From positions 3,284,001 through 3,348,000 of the forward strand of contig NC_135010.1 of the NCBI RefSeq assembly GCF_051020985.1: DNA of 64,000 bases. Reading direction: 5' to 3'. The notes under the pieces are model-generated. The model did no database searches, was not told where the DNA came from, and saw only the letters and a list, made by a program, of their open reading frames with translations. How positions within the stretch are numbered: position 1 is the stretch's first letter; each line of letters begins with the position of its first letter. The translations under genes were made by a program, and so were the position numbers. Positions 1-10,770 of this stretch are shown here, piece after piece. This DNA is from Nomia melanderi. Taxonomy: Eukaryota > Arthropoda > Insecta > Hymenoptera > Halictidae.

Positions 1-2416
1 AGGCTTAATCAATTCGTGTTTCGCGGCTCGACGAATTATCGTGGCTATCTTAATTGCAAGGAACGCGAATCGACGTTTCGATTTTAGTTCCTTCTTCCTG
101 GGTTTACTGGCTTCCCTCTCCCTTGTTGCTCGCGTTTTTTTTCAACCATTAACTGTTTTATTTATTTTCCGAGTGGTGACGAGTGTGCTCGACAAAACCA
201 GCGTTTATTAGGAGAACCGAAATAAATTGTAACGGTATAATAAGCTCTTCGGCTGAATTTTTCAGAAAATTTATATGTTTGTTATTTAAAGGTCCATTGA
301 TGTTTGTGTTATTAATGTTATTTGTCGTTAATATTTGTTAATCTAATATATAATGAACATTATTTGTTATATTGATATATGTGATTAATTCGTAAACAAA
401 CAGATCATTAATATGTCGAATTAAAAACATTTTTATATTTGACAATCAAATATCTGGCAAAGAGGAAGTGTAGATTTGGTTTGTAGAACAGAATGATATT
501 CTGGTTCGTAAAGATTACCTGTTGGAATAGTTGAATCTGTCATTTGTTTTATTTATTAACGTAATTGTTGCGTTTTGTTTGGTAGTGTTTAACTTACTAT
601 TACTCCATGATGTGTCAAAATTACGAATGTTTTTCGTTTCGCCTGATTTTTACTTGAAATAACGAAAGCAAATTTTCTTTGCATGACCAATATACTCTAA
701 TTCTTCGTTGTTGACGTGTGTGTCATGATGTTTATGAATTTATGGGTAATTACGTAATTAATTACGAGTGAGATTGCTTTGGTATATTCTCCATTTTAAC
801 ATGTTATCTAATGGTAGTTATTGAACAGTTTATTAAATATTAATAATCAATGTTTAAAGATTTTAATATACGTCGTAATCGAACTTTCAGTAGCAATAGC
901 AATTACAATCTTGAATTAGCAAATCGCATTAAGTATCGTAATTTAATTATTATTTAACGACTATTATTCAGAGGTAGTTATTAGTCTCCTTTTTGATATA
1001 AGATTATGGCAGTGAAAAGACCATTAATAACTGTCTTGTAAATAAAGTGTTAGTTGTCTATTCGAATGATTGACATATGATGAAATAGAGGCTTAAAATA
1101 CAACTATTTTAATGTTTATACGGTGATCTGTTGAGAAAGTCTAACAAGAGTCGTTACCCAATTAACTTGAATCGATTTTACTGCACTGCAAAATTATAAG
1201 CACAATTTGAATTCAATCATTTATTTTTGTAATATATTGCACACTATTAGGAGCAAACAAAAAATCCAAAAATATATTTTGTATATTTTCAAATGGTGAA
1301 TTTTTCTGTGCAAGTATAATAGATCTTTGAAAAATTTTTTTACTGAGAAAATATATTAATAATCATAAGTCGATATTACTTTTTCACATATTCAATATAA
1401 TTATTATACACTTTACGTACTGTAAAAATAAAGTACAATTTGTGGTATTAAAACGAATTATTTGTTGTGAATTTTTAAGAAATACCTAATAACAAATTTT
1501 TAAACGTAGATTGTAACAGATTAATTTTTGGAAAATATTACACTCATGCCAGTCTTTGTATTCTACTGCTTTGCAAACGCTGCGCTTATTGTTAAATACG
1601 TTATCGCATTCAAAAAGCGTGTATACCACCGCTGTCAAGAAGATACATAATAAGTAAGTGAATATGTTATTATTAATATTTTATAAAATGCAGGTAAATA
1701 TGTATGCAGGCATCTTAAAAGTACCTAGACGTAACTAAACAGTAGATGCTGTACAAGATTTCTTTTCCTATCACTAGAATTATAGGTCGTACAGTAGTGT
1801 GTAATGCAGTAGATTACATCATATAAATGAAGAGTCTATTTATCGAAGCACGCTTCAAATTGAAACCTATTATTTAAACCAGTACCAGTTGAAGCAAAAA
1901 CTAAACTGAATGTTAAGCTTTGTGAACGTTTCAATCGCTTATACTATGCCTAGTCGCATCCTCCGTAAGCACAGAAAATTTAGAAATTAAATAAATAAAT
2001 AAACGGATACATACTTGTTGTTTCAATTGTACAACAGAATTACTAATTTTAGTAAAGATGAGACGTAACTGTGAGTAATAAACAAAAACACGGAATATTC
2101 ATAAATAAACAAAGTTTTAATCAAATAATTTCACTTCGTGCGTAATTTACGTATTAATATCTTGCTTTACCAGTTTCGATGTTAACTGCATATTTCTTAT
2201 AAACCGGAAATTCGTTGTCGATTTTCAAACGTTGGAAAGAGTAACATTTTTTTAATGCTACTTAAGGGCATTTAAATTGTTTTAATTGTGACTCATGACT
2301 TATCTGTAACTATTGTAATTACTTTATAATTCATTTGATTAAATTTATTTCTCTTAGAAGTTTGATGACGTTTTATATTTTATTTTCATTGAACGTGTGC
2401 TTTAGCTATGGGTAGG
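1..2416. other. AT-rich non-coding stretch, no gene seen
   Basis: The first 200 bases are mildly GC-rich and CpG-containing, like the edge of an islet that starts before the window. The rest is AT-rich with stops in all frames. No open frame of useful length, RNA gene or clear repeat was recognised. It reads as intergenic or intronic DNA. Confidence 0.5.
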
Positions 2417-2639
2417 TTAATTTCGACGCCTCGCCATATAATATCGTGCCAGACTCATAGTGAAGATTTCAGACAGAATTTAACGAACAAATGTTATTTT
2501 ATTCCTCTGAATTCAAATTAACCATTCTTCTGTTATCAACCGAATACACCTAAAATTTCACCTTTTATTTAAAAAAATCATTAATGACAAAGTAGTAGTA
2601 ATGATTACAGTTCAGAACTGTCACAGGGCAACGGGTTAA
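2417..2639. mobile_element. TTAA-flanked MITE remnant, family B
   Basis: The block matches family B copies at 6662, 37828, 47311 and 63407. The left part reads cgccatataatatcgtgcc, where other copies have a TTAACC-cttgccatat-type start. The middle carries the shared ttctgttatcaa segment and the right end is agggcaacgggttaa. TTAA occurs at both proposed ends (2417 and 2636). It has no coding capacity. The left terminus is degraded, so that boundary is less certain. Confidence 0.55.
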
Positions 2640-2994
2640 GGTAGGCGTGAAGAATTCTGTATATAGGACGATATAGAAGTAAATGTTTCACTGTACTTTT
2701 CGGTTCAGAATTATTCCAAATTGTTATTGTATTGTTATATTTATATTTATTATTTTTATATTACATTTTTTTAGATAGAATATGCGTACGAATAATTTTC
2801 ATACATTCGATTCTAAAGACTGATTACAATAACCACTTTTTCTACCCTGAGTAATTCGAAAAGCAACATTATAGTATAAAAATACGACGAAATAATGCAA
2901 GAATTTGTAAACTCGCGACATCATCATCACTTTATAAATGAATCCTTTCGGGAACAGTGTACATTTACTTCGATAAAGACGACGTCCCGCAGTC

Positions 2995-3250
2995 TCACGA
3001 TTCGAAGGCCGTGGCCATAGTTATTGACAGATAAGCCGCGATGGTTCGCGGCGGAGAATGCGGTGGGTAAAAACAGCCATAAACTGTAAGGAGACCATAA
3101 AAATGCTCGTCGAGTCGGTGTAAAAAGTGTCGTAAAACATGTTCGGACAGCCGAAGTCGCAGGAATCTGTCCGCGACGATTTTCGGTTGTGTACGCGGCA
3201 TAAAGGTCCCGTACATGTTCGAACATGTTGCATTCCATGCATCGACTCCT
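2995..3250 (-). pseudogene. Possible N-terminal transposase relic (frameshifted)
   Basis: On the minus strand three overlapping frames are open. Switching between them gives a string resembling the helix-turn-helix N-terminal part of insect IS630/Tc1/mariner transposases: RDLYAAYTTENRR, then IPATSAVRTCFTTLFT, then RLDEHF. This is a weak resemblance by eye. Its position beside the transposon at 3280-4203 adds some plausibility. It could be chance openness in a CpG-rich patch. Confidence 0.25.
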
Positions 3251-3279
3251 AGGTTCTGTGATACACGTTACAATTTCTA

Positions 3280-4203
3280 CCCAGGGTGGGGCAATAACTC
3301 TTAGCACCTCAAATATCTTCGAAATTATAAGTTTCACAAAAATATTTGCTGAAATAAAATTGCACAGTACGAAGGGGGTCATCCAGTGGCCATAATAGTT
3401 TTTTTGCAGGTGGAGGTACTTCGTACATTTGAAGGTCACCTCCATTTTTTTAAATGGATCGGTATGTTTTTGCTTCCGTATCATGATAGAGGATCTTAAA
3501 ACGAATACAACGACCTATTACATAAGGTCATTGAAGGTCATAGAAAGTAGAGAAAGGCGATAATACTTACGGTTTTGGTAGTAAATCAAACATACGTTTA
3601 TAGTAGGTGTTCGAAATGATGATCATCACTGTCGTTGGATTGGACGCGGCGATCCAATATCGTGGCCAGCTCGTTCACCAGACTTAACACCTCTAGATTT
3701 CTTTCTGTGGGGAACACTGAAAGATAAAGTGTACAAAGAAGTACCAACTACACCTTACGACATGCAACAGCGAATTATTGCAACCTGTGCGTTAATAAGT
3801 TCTGTTTAAGACTTGCAAGTCAGTCGTAAAAGAATCTAATGTTTCACTAACAGTGATGGTCATCATTTCGATCACCTACTATAAACATATGTTTCATTTA
3901 CTACCAAAACAGTAAGTATTATCACCTTTCTCAACTTTCTACGACCTTCATTGACCTTATGTAATAGGTCGTTAAATACGTTTTAAGATCCTCTATCATG
4001 ATACGGAAGCAAAAACATACCGATCCATTCAAAAAAACGGAGGTGACCTTCAAATGTACAAAGTACCTCCACTTGCAAAAAAACTATTATCGCCACCCGA
4101 TGGCCCCCTTCATACTGTGCAATTTTATTTGAACAAATATTTCTGTGAAACTTATAATTTCGAAGATATCTGTGGTGCTAATAGTTATTGCCCCACCCTT
4201 GGT
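3280..4203. mobile_element. Inverted dimer of Tc1/mariner-like transposon 3' ends
   Basis: Two arms of about 350 bp (3280-3632 and 3853-4203) are near-perfect inverted copies with scattered substitutions. They meet around a spacer encoding a transposase C-terminus. The outer tips read agggtggggcaataact on the left and its complement on the right, each next to TA (3278-3279 and 4204-4205), as expected for a TA target duplication. Both arms begin, on opposite strands, with the same transposase tail (HHF-E/D-HLL then stop). The arms are therefore two 3' untranslated ends placed tail to tail rather than ordinary short TIRs. It is non-autonomous and decayed. Confidence 0.7.
3633..3884 (+). pseudogene. 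Transposase C-terminal relic (IS630-Tc1-mariner type)
   Basis: One frame reads RWIGRGDPISWPARSPDL, then TPLDFFLWGTLKDKVYKEVP, and ends in GHHFDHLL before TAA at 3882. The WPxRSPDLTPLDFFLWG block is the region around the last catalytic acidic residue in many insect DDE transposases of this superfamily, and the HHFxHLL ending is typical of one arthropod group. Two in-frame stops (3807 and 3837) kill it. Only about 84 codons of an expected 300 or more remain. A second minus-strand copy of the last codons lies at 3598-3632, inside the left arm. Confidence 0.75.
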
Positions 4204-4205
4204 TA

Positions 4206-5029
4206 TCCTATAAGTAACACAGACTTCTTAATATCAATCAGGATTTTACAAACTTTTAGAGATTCAATGAAATTGTCAAATAAAGACATTTAAAAAATTT
4301 TAAACAGTAAATATTTAATTTATAAGTTAATATTAATCAGTGTATTTTTCTAGTTACAATTTGATTAATTTACAAAACTTCTTTTATTCTTAGGAATTAA
4401 CGTGTACAAAATTTTGCTGAATCTATTTACTTGTAATGTATAGATTGACAATCTATAGATAATGAAAGAAAATATATTTTAGATTAGAAAAAGGTTCTTT
4501 TATCTTAATTTTTTAAAATTAGAGAAGTATAACGTAAACTCATATAACAAAAATAATTGTAGAAGCAAGATTCTTCATTAGAAATAATACAAACAGATAC
4601 ATTACGAAATGAGTAATACAAACATTCTGACATAGCAGAAAATTCGGCTGACAACAAGTATAAACCAGTATCGAAAAGGCGATGTCAATGAGAACGTTTA
4701 TGTCGCACTTTACGTTCCTCTTGTTTTAAAATAAATTGCATACTGTTTCCTGTCATATTAGGCCTGAGTTATTAATATACTAATAGCGATTATATTTTAG
4801 TTTTGCTCGTCTTTCTGTTTTAACTTATTATCTATATGAAGTCAAAACACTTTACCTTCCTCTTATTTTAAAATAAACTGCATACTATTTCCTGCCATAT
4901 TATAAGAAAATATTAGTTTAATTCTATCTTTGAAGCTGTTCATTTCGTATAACGCGAAATTCTGAAAACGCCATTGTATTTATGAACTGACCCAATAGTT
5001 CATAATCAAGGCGTCACCATCAGAAGCAA
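4206..5029. repeat. AT-rich stretch with a dispersed 55-bp duplication
   Basis: The segment starting cactttacgttcctcttg (4706-4760) recurs with a few substitutions at 4848-4902, an offset of 142 bp. Both copies run through ttttaaaataaa and gcatact to cctgYcatatta. Apart from this there is no ORF or recognisable element. The duplication is local and old enough to carry mismatches. Confidence 0.5.
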
Positions 5030-5500
5030 ATCGAAAAAAGTCGGTAGTGTGGAGCCAAACTGACGCCGTTGCAGGTTTCATTTCAACCTAGCAGTCGACG
5101 CATGCATCGCAACATGGCTCGATGTGTGTAGGGGGCTTAGCTCTGTCCTTGCGCGGTATCAGCCCGTGAACTGCCATTACGTTACGTTCTGCACGCTTGT
5201 GTGAGAAGCACAAAAGGTGCTTGATGGTGCCGCGCAGCGAAGATATCCCAGCCTGTCGTTACGCTTAATGAATATTTGAACGTTAAACCGGTACAGAGTA
5301 GCTCCGTCGGTCATTGAATCGACGTATTTAACTACCATGTGTTAAATCGGCCCACTCGGTCCGCTCTAAGCCAACTAGCCGACGTGAAGTATAATTTTAT
5401 GAAAACGATGGTATTTTTATTGAGAGTCACCTAGATAGGGACGCGAACGACGCGAACTCCAGTGAAAAACTCCCATTAAGATTGTATCGCGAACACGTAT
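5030..5500. promoter_or_regulatory. GC-rich islet, candidate regulatory DNA
   Basis: This is a sharp rise in GC and CpG against the AT-rich surroundings, with restriction-like palindromes (gtcgac, gcatgc) and no long reading frame. Islets of this kind in hymenopteran deserts are often conserved non-coding DNA; here that is inference. An unrecognised non-coding exon is the main alternative. Confidence 0.3.
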
Positions 5501-6661
5501 CTAATGAGATAAATGCTGTTCGAGGAATTATCTATGGTAGCGGAATATCTTCTGCATTAGTTGTTACTTTAATTGTACAGGCGTCTCCAAATTGGAAGTA
5601 CAACTTGAAATGGCTTGGATTTGCATGACGGAAGAAGTAAAAAGCGTGTAGTATAATTTGTTTTTTGAGACGTTTAATTTTAGAATAAATCGATATTCGA
5701 AATGTGATTTTGTCGAATATAAAAATTAAGAAAGTTTATTGGATTTTTCAGTTTGTTTTTTGTGTAGATTTACTTATGTTCTTGTTATACCATTTTAGAG
5801 ATAATTAATATCAATTTAGGGTTTAAACGGGACCATTTCATTCGTTGTTAGTATTCGTACCTAATTATTGTTTGCACTGATCTTTTGGTTTCCCATTGAC
5901 ATGCACAAAATTGTTAATTTTTATTATACTATAATATTTGCACTGGTGTAAGTTATTTTAACCCTGTCGATATTATCGCTATCAAGATAATTCAGTGGTC
6001 TTTCACGGCTTACATTAACATAATACGATGTTATTACTTAACTACAAAAAATGCTTACTTCTTTACAGGGAAGTTTAAGTAAATTCAATCTTAAAGAAAT
6101 TTCTCTTCCTTCGTGGCAGCTTTTGGTAAATTAAAACCAAAATGAAAACCGGCACGTTAAATTCTACTTAATCCTGCGTTACAAAGTTTTTTTCCCGAGT
6201 TTTTTATGCGCTACAAAGTGCAGTAAGTTTCGCAATGTACATAGTTATTATGAGGCATCAATCAACTGTACGAAAGAAACTACTGGAAACCTCACAATGC
6301 TACATGCAAAACATATTGCCTATTACGTACATAAACGTTAATGGTGCTGAACGTAAATTCCGGATGACGTGGAGAGACTTCGTCAGCGGTAAACGTGTTA
6401 ACTTGGTACTTAGTTTCTAGTGAAATTAATTAGACCTTTGCATTTTTAGTCTTGCAGAGGCATTCCAGTTGAAAACTAATCCGGTTAATAGATTAAGTCT
6501 CCCACGCGTGATTCAGAACTGACGTACATACAGTCTATGACTGTTGTCTTGTGTCTTGTGGCGCAATCTAGTGCAATCATATTGTCCGACAAAAGACTGA
6601 ACGATCGTTCTAATCTAGTATACCACGAAATACGAAGGTATATATTAAAAAAGTATATGTA
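5501..6661. other. Non-coding stretch, no gene seen
   Basis: The sequence has mixed composition. An open frame of 61 codons at 6235-6420 starts with ATG but resembles nothing known and has no supporting context, so I do not call it a gene. No repeat family was recognised here. Confidence 0.45.
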
Positions 6662-6912
6662 TTAACCTCTTGTCTTACAATAACGTGTGAAATTCGTGGT
6701 GAACATTCTAAATAGAATTTACGAAGCATAAATCTTACTCGAATCGTTTGAATTCAAATGAAATATTATTCTTCTGTTATTAATTATTATATTGCCGGGA
6801 AAACGTAGACACAGAATACGCATAGAATTTTTCTCTTTCTTCAATAAATTATTACTAACAAAGTTGTTGTATCGATCACAGTTGAAAAATAAATCACAAT
6901 TCAAGAGGTTAA
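6662..6912. mobile_element. TTAA-flanked MITE, family B (complete, 251 bp)
   Basis: TTAA sits at both ends (6662-6665 and 6909-6912). The terminal inverted repeats are imperfect: ttaacctcttgtcttac against caattcaagaggttaa. The interior shares gaattcaaatgaaatattat, ttctgttattaattattat and an acgtagacacagaatacgc-like block with the copies at 37828, 47311 and 63407. It carries no transposase. TTAA targets are characteristic of piggyBac-type mobilisation, which is inferred here. Confidence 0.7.
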
Positions 6913-6999
6913 TATGTTTCACAATTTCTTTAACTCATTCGTATGTGATACAGTGCGAGTATGCAATTTTTTAATTTAATTTCACTTGTAATATCTCTT

Positions 7000-7226
7000 T
7001 TAACGGTAACTGCATCGCTAATTTCCTAACGTAACCGGACAAATAACTGGCTGCAAGATAAGGATAAACAAGTTAGATGATAAATTTTTTTTAGTGGGAA
7101 AAGAAACAAAAGGAAAGACAAAAATTGAAATGCTAATTGATTGGACTATATAGGGATTGATTTAAAGTTAAGTGAATGAATTTTAAATCCGGTCATTTGA
7201 CTGATTCTTGATACGGTTAGCGTTGA
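7000..7226. mobile_element. TTAA MITE, family I (reverse copy)
   Basis: It is the reverse complement of the family I copies at 30374 and 31760. Shared blocks include taaatccggtcatttgactg, aagttaagtgaatgaa and a purine run where the others have tttcttttccttt-like sequence. The left TTAA (7000) is intact. The right end has decayed to ttga. Confidence 0.6.
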
Positions 7227-7339
7227 AAATATCAACATTACTTTACCAATTCGAAATCTCTCGAAAATTACTTAATGATTTTATTGATTATTACATAATG
7301 AATACGTAAATTACACAATTTAAACATTGAACAAAAATA

Positions 7340-7564
7340 TTAACACTGAAGCTACCGTTCGGATCAAATTGACCCATTTCAGAAGTTTGATTTTGTAAGT
7401 ATTTAAATTATGAAGATATTTTTGCGAAAGATTTTCAATCATATTTCTGTATTTACACAAATATAAGACTAGGAAACCCTTCGAATCTCAACAAATATAT
7501 TGTTCTAATTTAAAAAAAAAATTGGAAATAAGTCACTCTAATTGCTCAGTAATTTGGTATGAAA
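7340..7564. mobile_element. TTAA MITE, family G
   Basis: The left terminus is ttaacactgaagctaccg with an intact TTAA. The right end, attgctcagtaatttgg, matches the reverse of the family G copy at 8331. The sub-terminal motif atcaaattgaccc is related to the atcaaaatgacc motif of family A, so families A and G probably share ancestry at their tips. The right TTAA has mutated to gaaa. Confidence 0.55.
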
Positions 7565-7659
7565 TTCAATAAAGTTACAATTTTTCCAGTTGAAGTTGTT
7601 CAAATCAATCATACCCATTTCAATCATTCCTTTGTCCCGACGAATCGTAAATCAATTAA

Positions 7660-8252
7660 ATGTATACTTTTCCACGTTTCCACGCGCATCAACGCAATTA
7701 CGAATTACCATAATTCGTTTCTTTAGCCCCAATTCCACCAAACTTTCGTAAAAAGGGCAGCAGTGTAGCCATTATGCGAACAGACGGCGAAGGTTAAACA
7801 AATAGAAGAATATCGAAATTACGGTTGTGTACCCTTCTCTACCGCGGTACGCAAATCAACCCCGTAATCTTCGCAAACGCTCCACTTTTCGCAGGCGAGG
7901 AGCAGGTCGAACGGCGATACCAGTTTCCCCACAAAAGAAACCACGAGAATGCCCGGTATACACTTTTAACGTCCTCATCTGTTCGCCTTTTCTTTCGTGT
8001 TGCCTCGTCGTCGAACGAAGCCGCGATGGCGCAAAGAAAAATGTAACGTATTGTAGGGTGAAAATCACTGGACTCACGGCCGTCGGACGCCGGGAGACGT
8101 AATTTGCGCGGACGCGGCGACGATCCTCCTTTAATCTAATGCTCCTGCAATCGATTAATGATTGGGAAAACGATCGTGTCTGGTAGCTCGTATACGCGCG
8201 GCGCGCTGCTGGTGCATTATGCATTAACGACACGGACGCACGAACAGATAGG
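7660..8252. promoter_or_regulatory. GC-rich islet with homeodomain-like sites
   Basis: This CpG-rich block is open in three overlapping frames, one of them on the minus strand, with no recognisable protein. Openness on both strands reflects low stop density in GC-rich DNA. It contains caatcgattaatgattggg (8148-8166), a cluster of TAAT/ATTA and ATCGAT cores, and gtgcattatgcattaacgac (8212-8231). The 12-mer ATCGATTAATGA recurs in the islet at 23.9 kb. A cis-regulatory module is the favoured inference. Confidence 0.4.
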
Positions 8253-8290
8253 TACAGGGTGTTTCATGAGTCGCGGCACTGGAAGCCTCG

Positions 8291-8760
8291 ATTAACCAGT
8301 TAACTGCGTTCGTCGAGTATGCATGTCGCCTTAACACTAAAATTACCGAGCAATTAGAGTTACTTATTTCGAACTTTTTATAAAAATTAAAATCATACGT
8401 TTCTTGAGATTCGAAGTATTTTCTAGTCTTGTATCTATATAAATATGAAAATTTAATTCAAAATATTTCGCAAAAACGCCTATATAATTTAAATACTTGC
8501 AAAATAAAAACTCTGAAGTAGGTCAATTTGACCCGCCCTTGAATTCTTTATTTTTTCAGATAAACACGTCGTTTTTCTTTGAATTATATGTTTATCTGAA
8601 AAAATAAGTAATTCATCGTTGAAAAAATTATAATGTAACTTAAGAGCTATGATACCGAATTATTAATATTATTATTCATTGCAATACTATTTGCTTTTGT
8701 TACGGAAGAATAAATAATATTACACAGAACACTTAAAATTCTCGTGGCGCTCAACGTGTT
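8291..8760. mobile_element. Nested MITE cluster: F interrupted by G, then D
   Basis: A family F left end (ttaaccagttaactgcg, 8292) is interrupted at 8331 by a family G copy (ttaacactaaaattaccgag to gtcaatttgacccg, about 8540). F-like sequence then resumes (cagataaacacgtcg, attcatcgttgaaa). A family D right half follows, ending ctcgtggcgctcaacgtgtt, with its TTAA mutated to ttac. The order implies that G inserted into F. No coding capacity is present. Confidence 0.5.
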
Positions 8761-9036
8761 ACCTTCGGAGTAAACGAAAACATATAATAAGCATCTTTGT
8801 TTCTTTTTCTACCAAATTGTTATCGATAGTGCATTTCTATTGAGCACAGTTATGAAAGAAATCATAGGACAAAGGCTTAACATCAAATGAGGAGATCTCC
8901 TAGTTTTCCCTTAGCAACGCATTACCTTTCATTTTGTTTATTTTTTCTTTTATTTAGTATGGTCTGAACTGGAGATATTTCCAGTTCATTAAATACTTTT
9001 CTTGCTTTTATAAAACAGAACTTTTAATAGAATATA

Positions 9037-9263
9037 TTAATATTAAAACTACCGAGCAGTTAAATTGACTTTGTGAAATTCCTTTATAGAAACTCCGAGA
9101 GTGCGTCTATTGAGACTGTAATTGATTTACAATTTAGTTTTCGTATTGATAAATCATTTTCTTTAATCATTTCTCAGAGAAACATTTGTTATCTGTTTAA
9201 TAATTGTAAGAAGAAGACATCAGGAATGGGTCATTTTGATTCGTCTGGTAGTTTTAGTGTTAA
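9037..9263. mobile_element. TTAA MITE, family A (complete, 227 bp)
   Basis: TTAA occurs at 9037 and 9260. The termini are TTAATATTAAAACTACCG and CTGGTAGTTTTAGTGTTAA, inverted repeats of about 17 bp. Copies at 13069 and 42858 (reverse) have exactly the same length. A frame of about 64 codons stays open through the element but has no ATG, so it is not called a gene. Confidence 0.75.
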
Positions 9264-9518
9264 ATGAGTTTAATCAGAGACAATAGGAAAAGTTGTAGTT
9301 GCGGTTTTCCATTTTCATTTCTATTGTAAATGTTCATTTTGAACTGACTAATTCAACTGGTGCTCGACAATTAAAAATCGTTTGCGGCACGATTTGGTGA
9401 ACAACCAGTTATTATAAAATGATAAAAAATACATGTCACATCTTTGTGACGCCAGACTTATTGTTAGGCGAAGAAAACCGGGCCGTCATATAAGTATATG
9501 TGACGTTGGTAGCGAAAG

Positions 9519-9540
9519 GGTTAACGGTTAACCGTTAACC
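9519..9540. repeat. Perfect 22-bp palindrome containing three TTAA sites
   Basis: The sequence ggttaacggttaaccgttaa plus cc is its own reverse complement. It contains TTAA at 9521, 9528 and 9535. It is probably a junction where TTAA-targeting elements inserted or excised, because TTAA MITEs flank the area. Confidence 0.7.
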
Positions 9541-10419
9541 TCTTAAAGCGTCGATCTCGTGACATATGCAGGCATAACAGATACACAAAGATCAATATTA
9601 AACCTCATTAATTTATTTGAATTTAGAACTATGGTTTGATTTTTCTATACAAATGAAAAACTTTTATTAGAAAGTGAATGGCAACGATTTGTGATAAGAA
9701 AACGGAAACAAAATTAACACTTGAATTAAAGTTCGCGAATAACGTTGTGTACCAAGGAAATTTAACAGTTAAAGGATTAACCGAGATTGTTCAAAGCCTT
9801 CGTAAAATTGGAACTTAATGTTTCAGATTTTTAGATTATTCTTTGGAATGTTATAAATATATTTTGGGGAATTTCTTTTCAATTTCCTGTTTTCTTCTAA
9901 TCGAATAATTGAAGTATCACTGTACCGAGTAGGCAAGGAATTTACATAGAAACATAAGTCGTAAATGAGGATCAAATTTTCTCATTGGAGACCTCGTTTC
10001 TAAGACAATCGACTTCAGATGATTATATTGTGTCATCCCATAAATATCCCACTGGCTCTAGTCCTAAGAAATCACCAGAATAATGTAAGAAAATTGTAAA
10101 TAATATAGTAATATAATAATTATATATAATACAATAATAATAATTATTATTATCATTATTATAATAATATAATATAATACAATATAATAACTATAAATAA
10201 TAATAATAATAAAAACTCATATAATAATTTGAGTAATTGTCTAGAATTAAACCAAATTATGTAAACAAAATGAATTTCATTTTAATTCGTTATAAATCAA
10301 AAGCCTGTAAAAAGAGACAAGTAAATCGTCTAGAACCACGATTGTATATATTTCGTTTTTAATATAGAATAGTGGACACCCTTCCTGTTACAATTCTAAT
10401 GTAACCGGTTATACAACGA
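9541..10419. repeat. AT-rich stretch ending in a TAA-type microsatellite
   Basis: There is no gene. From about 10087 to 10215 the sequence is an interrupted (TAA/ATA)n array that is largely self-complementary. It could form cruciform structures and is expected to vary in length. Confidence 0.65.
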
Positions 10420-10770
10420 TTTTGGAAACACCCTGTATAGAAGCCGTAGCACCGCGGGACGTGGTATTACGGATTTTTCTCGATTACGCGATGAAGCCGT
10501 TTGCCGTCGACCTCATACGCGTTAATTTATTCCAATATAGGCCCCTGGTCGGTGATAACAATTTCCATGGAGCTTTCGTTGGATCCGCAAACGCGGCGCA
10601 ATGCAAATTGAAATTGCCTGTTCCTGCATCGCATGATGCCGCCCGTCGCGTCGCCCTCTTTTTCTTCGAACACTTTGTTTCATAGTTACGCACGAACAAC
10701 CATAAATCCCGACGATTTTTGCTCGACCATATGTTTATAAATAACCCCGTGGATCGACCGAGTTAATGAT
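10420..10770. promoter_or_regulatory. GC-rich islet, candidate regulatory DNA
   Basis: This is a sharp CpG-rich block that starts at the gaaacaccctgta motif. Frames are open on both strands (10422-10685 forward, 10484-10699 reverse) without any known motif. The interior includes gcgcaatgcaaattgaaatt, which contains an ATGCAAAT octamer-like site. I favour non-coding regulatory DNA over an exon. Confidence 0.35.

Larger units (their letters stand above)
8253..10437. mobile_element. Possible TA-flanked element with CAGGGTGTTTC termini
   Basis: The 13-mer tacagggtgtttc (8253-8265) has an exact inverted partner, gaaacaccctgta (10425-10437), with TA at each outer edge. This is the arrangement of a Tc1/mariner-type insertion. 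The interior holds no transposase that I can recognise and is filled by later MITEs. The same motif also occurs as pairs at 13871/15194 and, in weaker form, at 35178/36216. Pairing of unrelated solo motifs cannot be excluded. Confidence 0.35.

Noticed and set aside
2927..3484. 185-codon minus-strand frame
   Set aside because: It runs through the 3' untranslated arm of the inverted transposon and its flank, so most of it is not protein-coding sequence of that element.
4054..4293. 79-codon forward frame
   Set aside because: It is the mirror reading of the right transposon arm plus flank, not a gene.
7825..8233. Three overlapping frames on both strands
   Set aside because: GC-rich composition lowers stop density. 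The translations show no motif and exclude each other.
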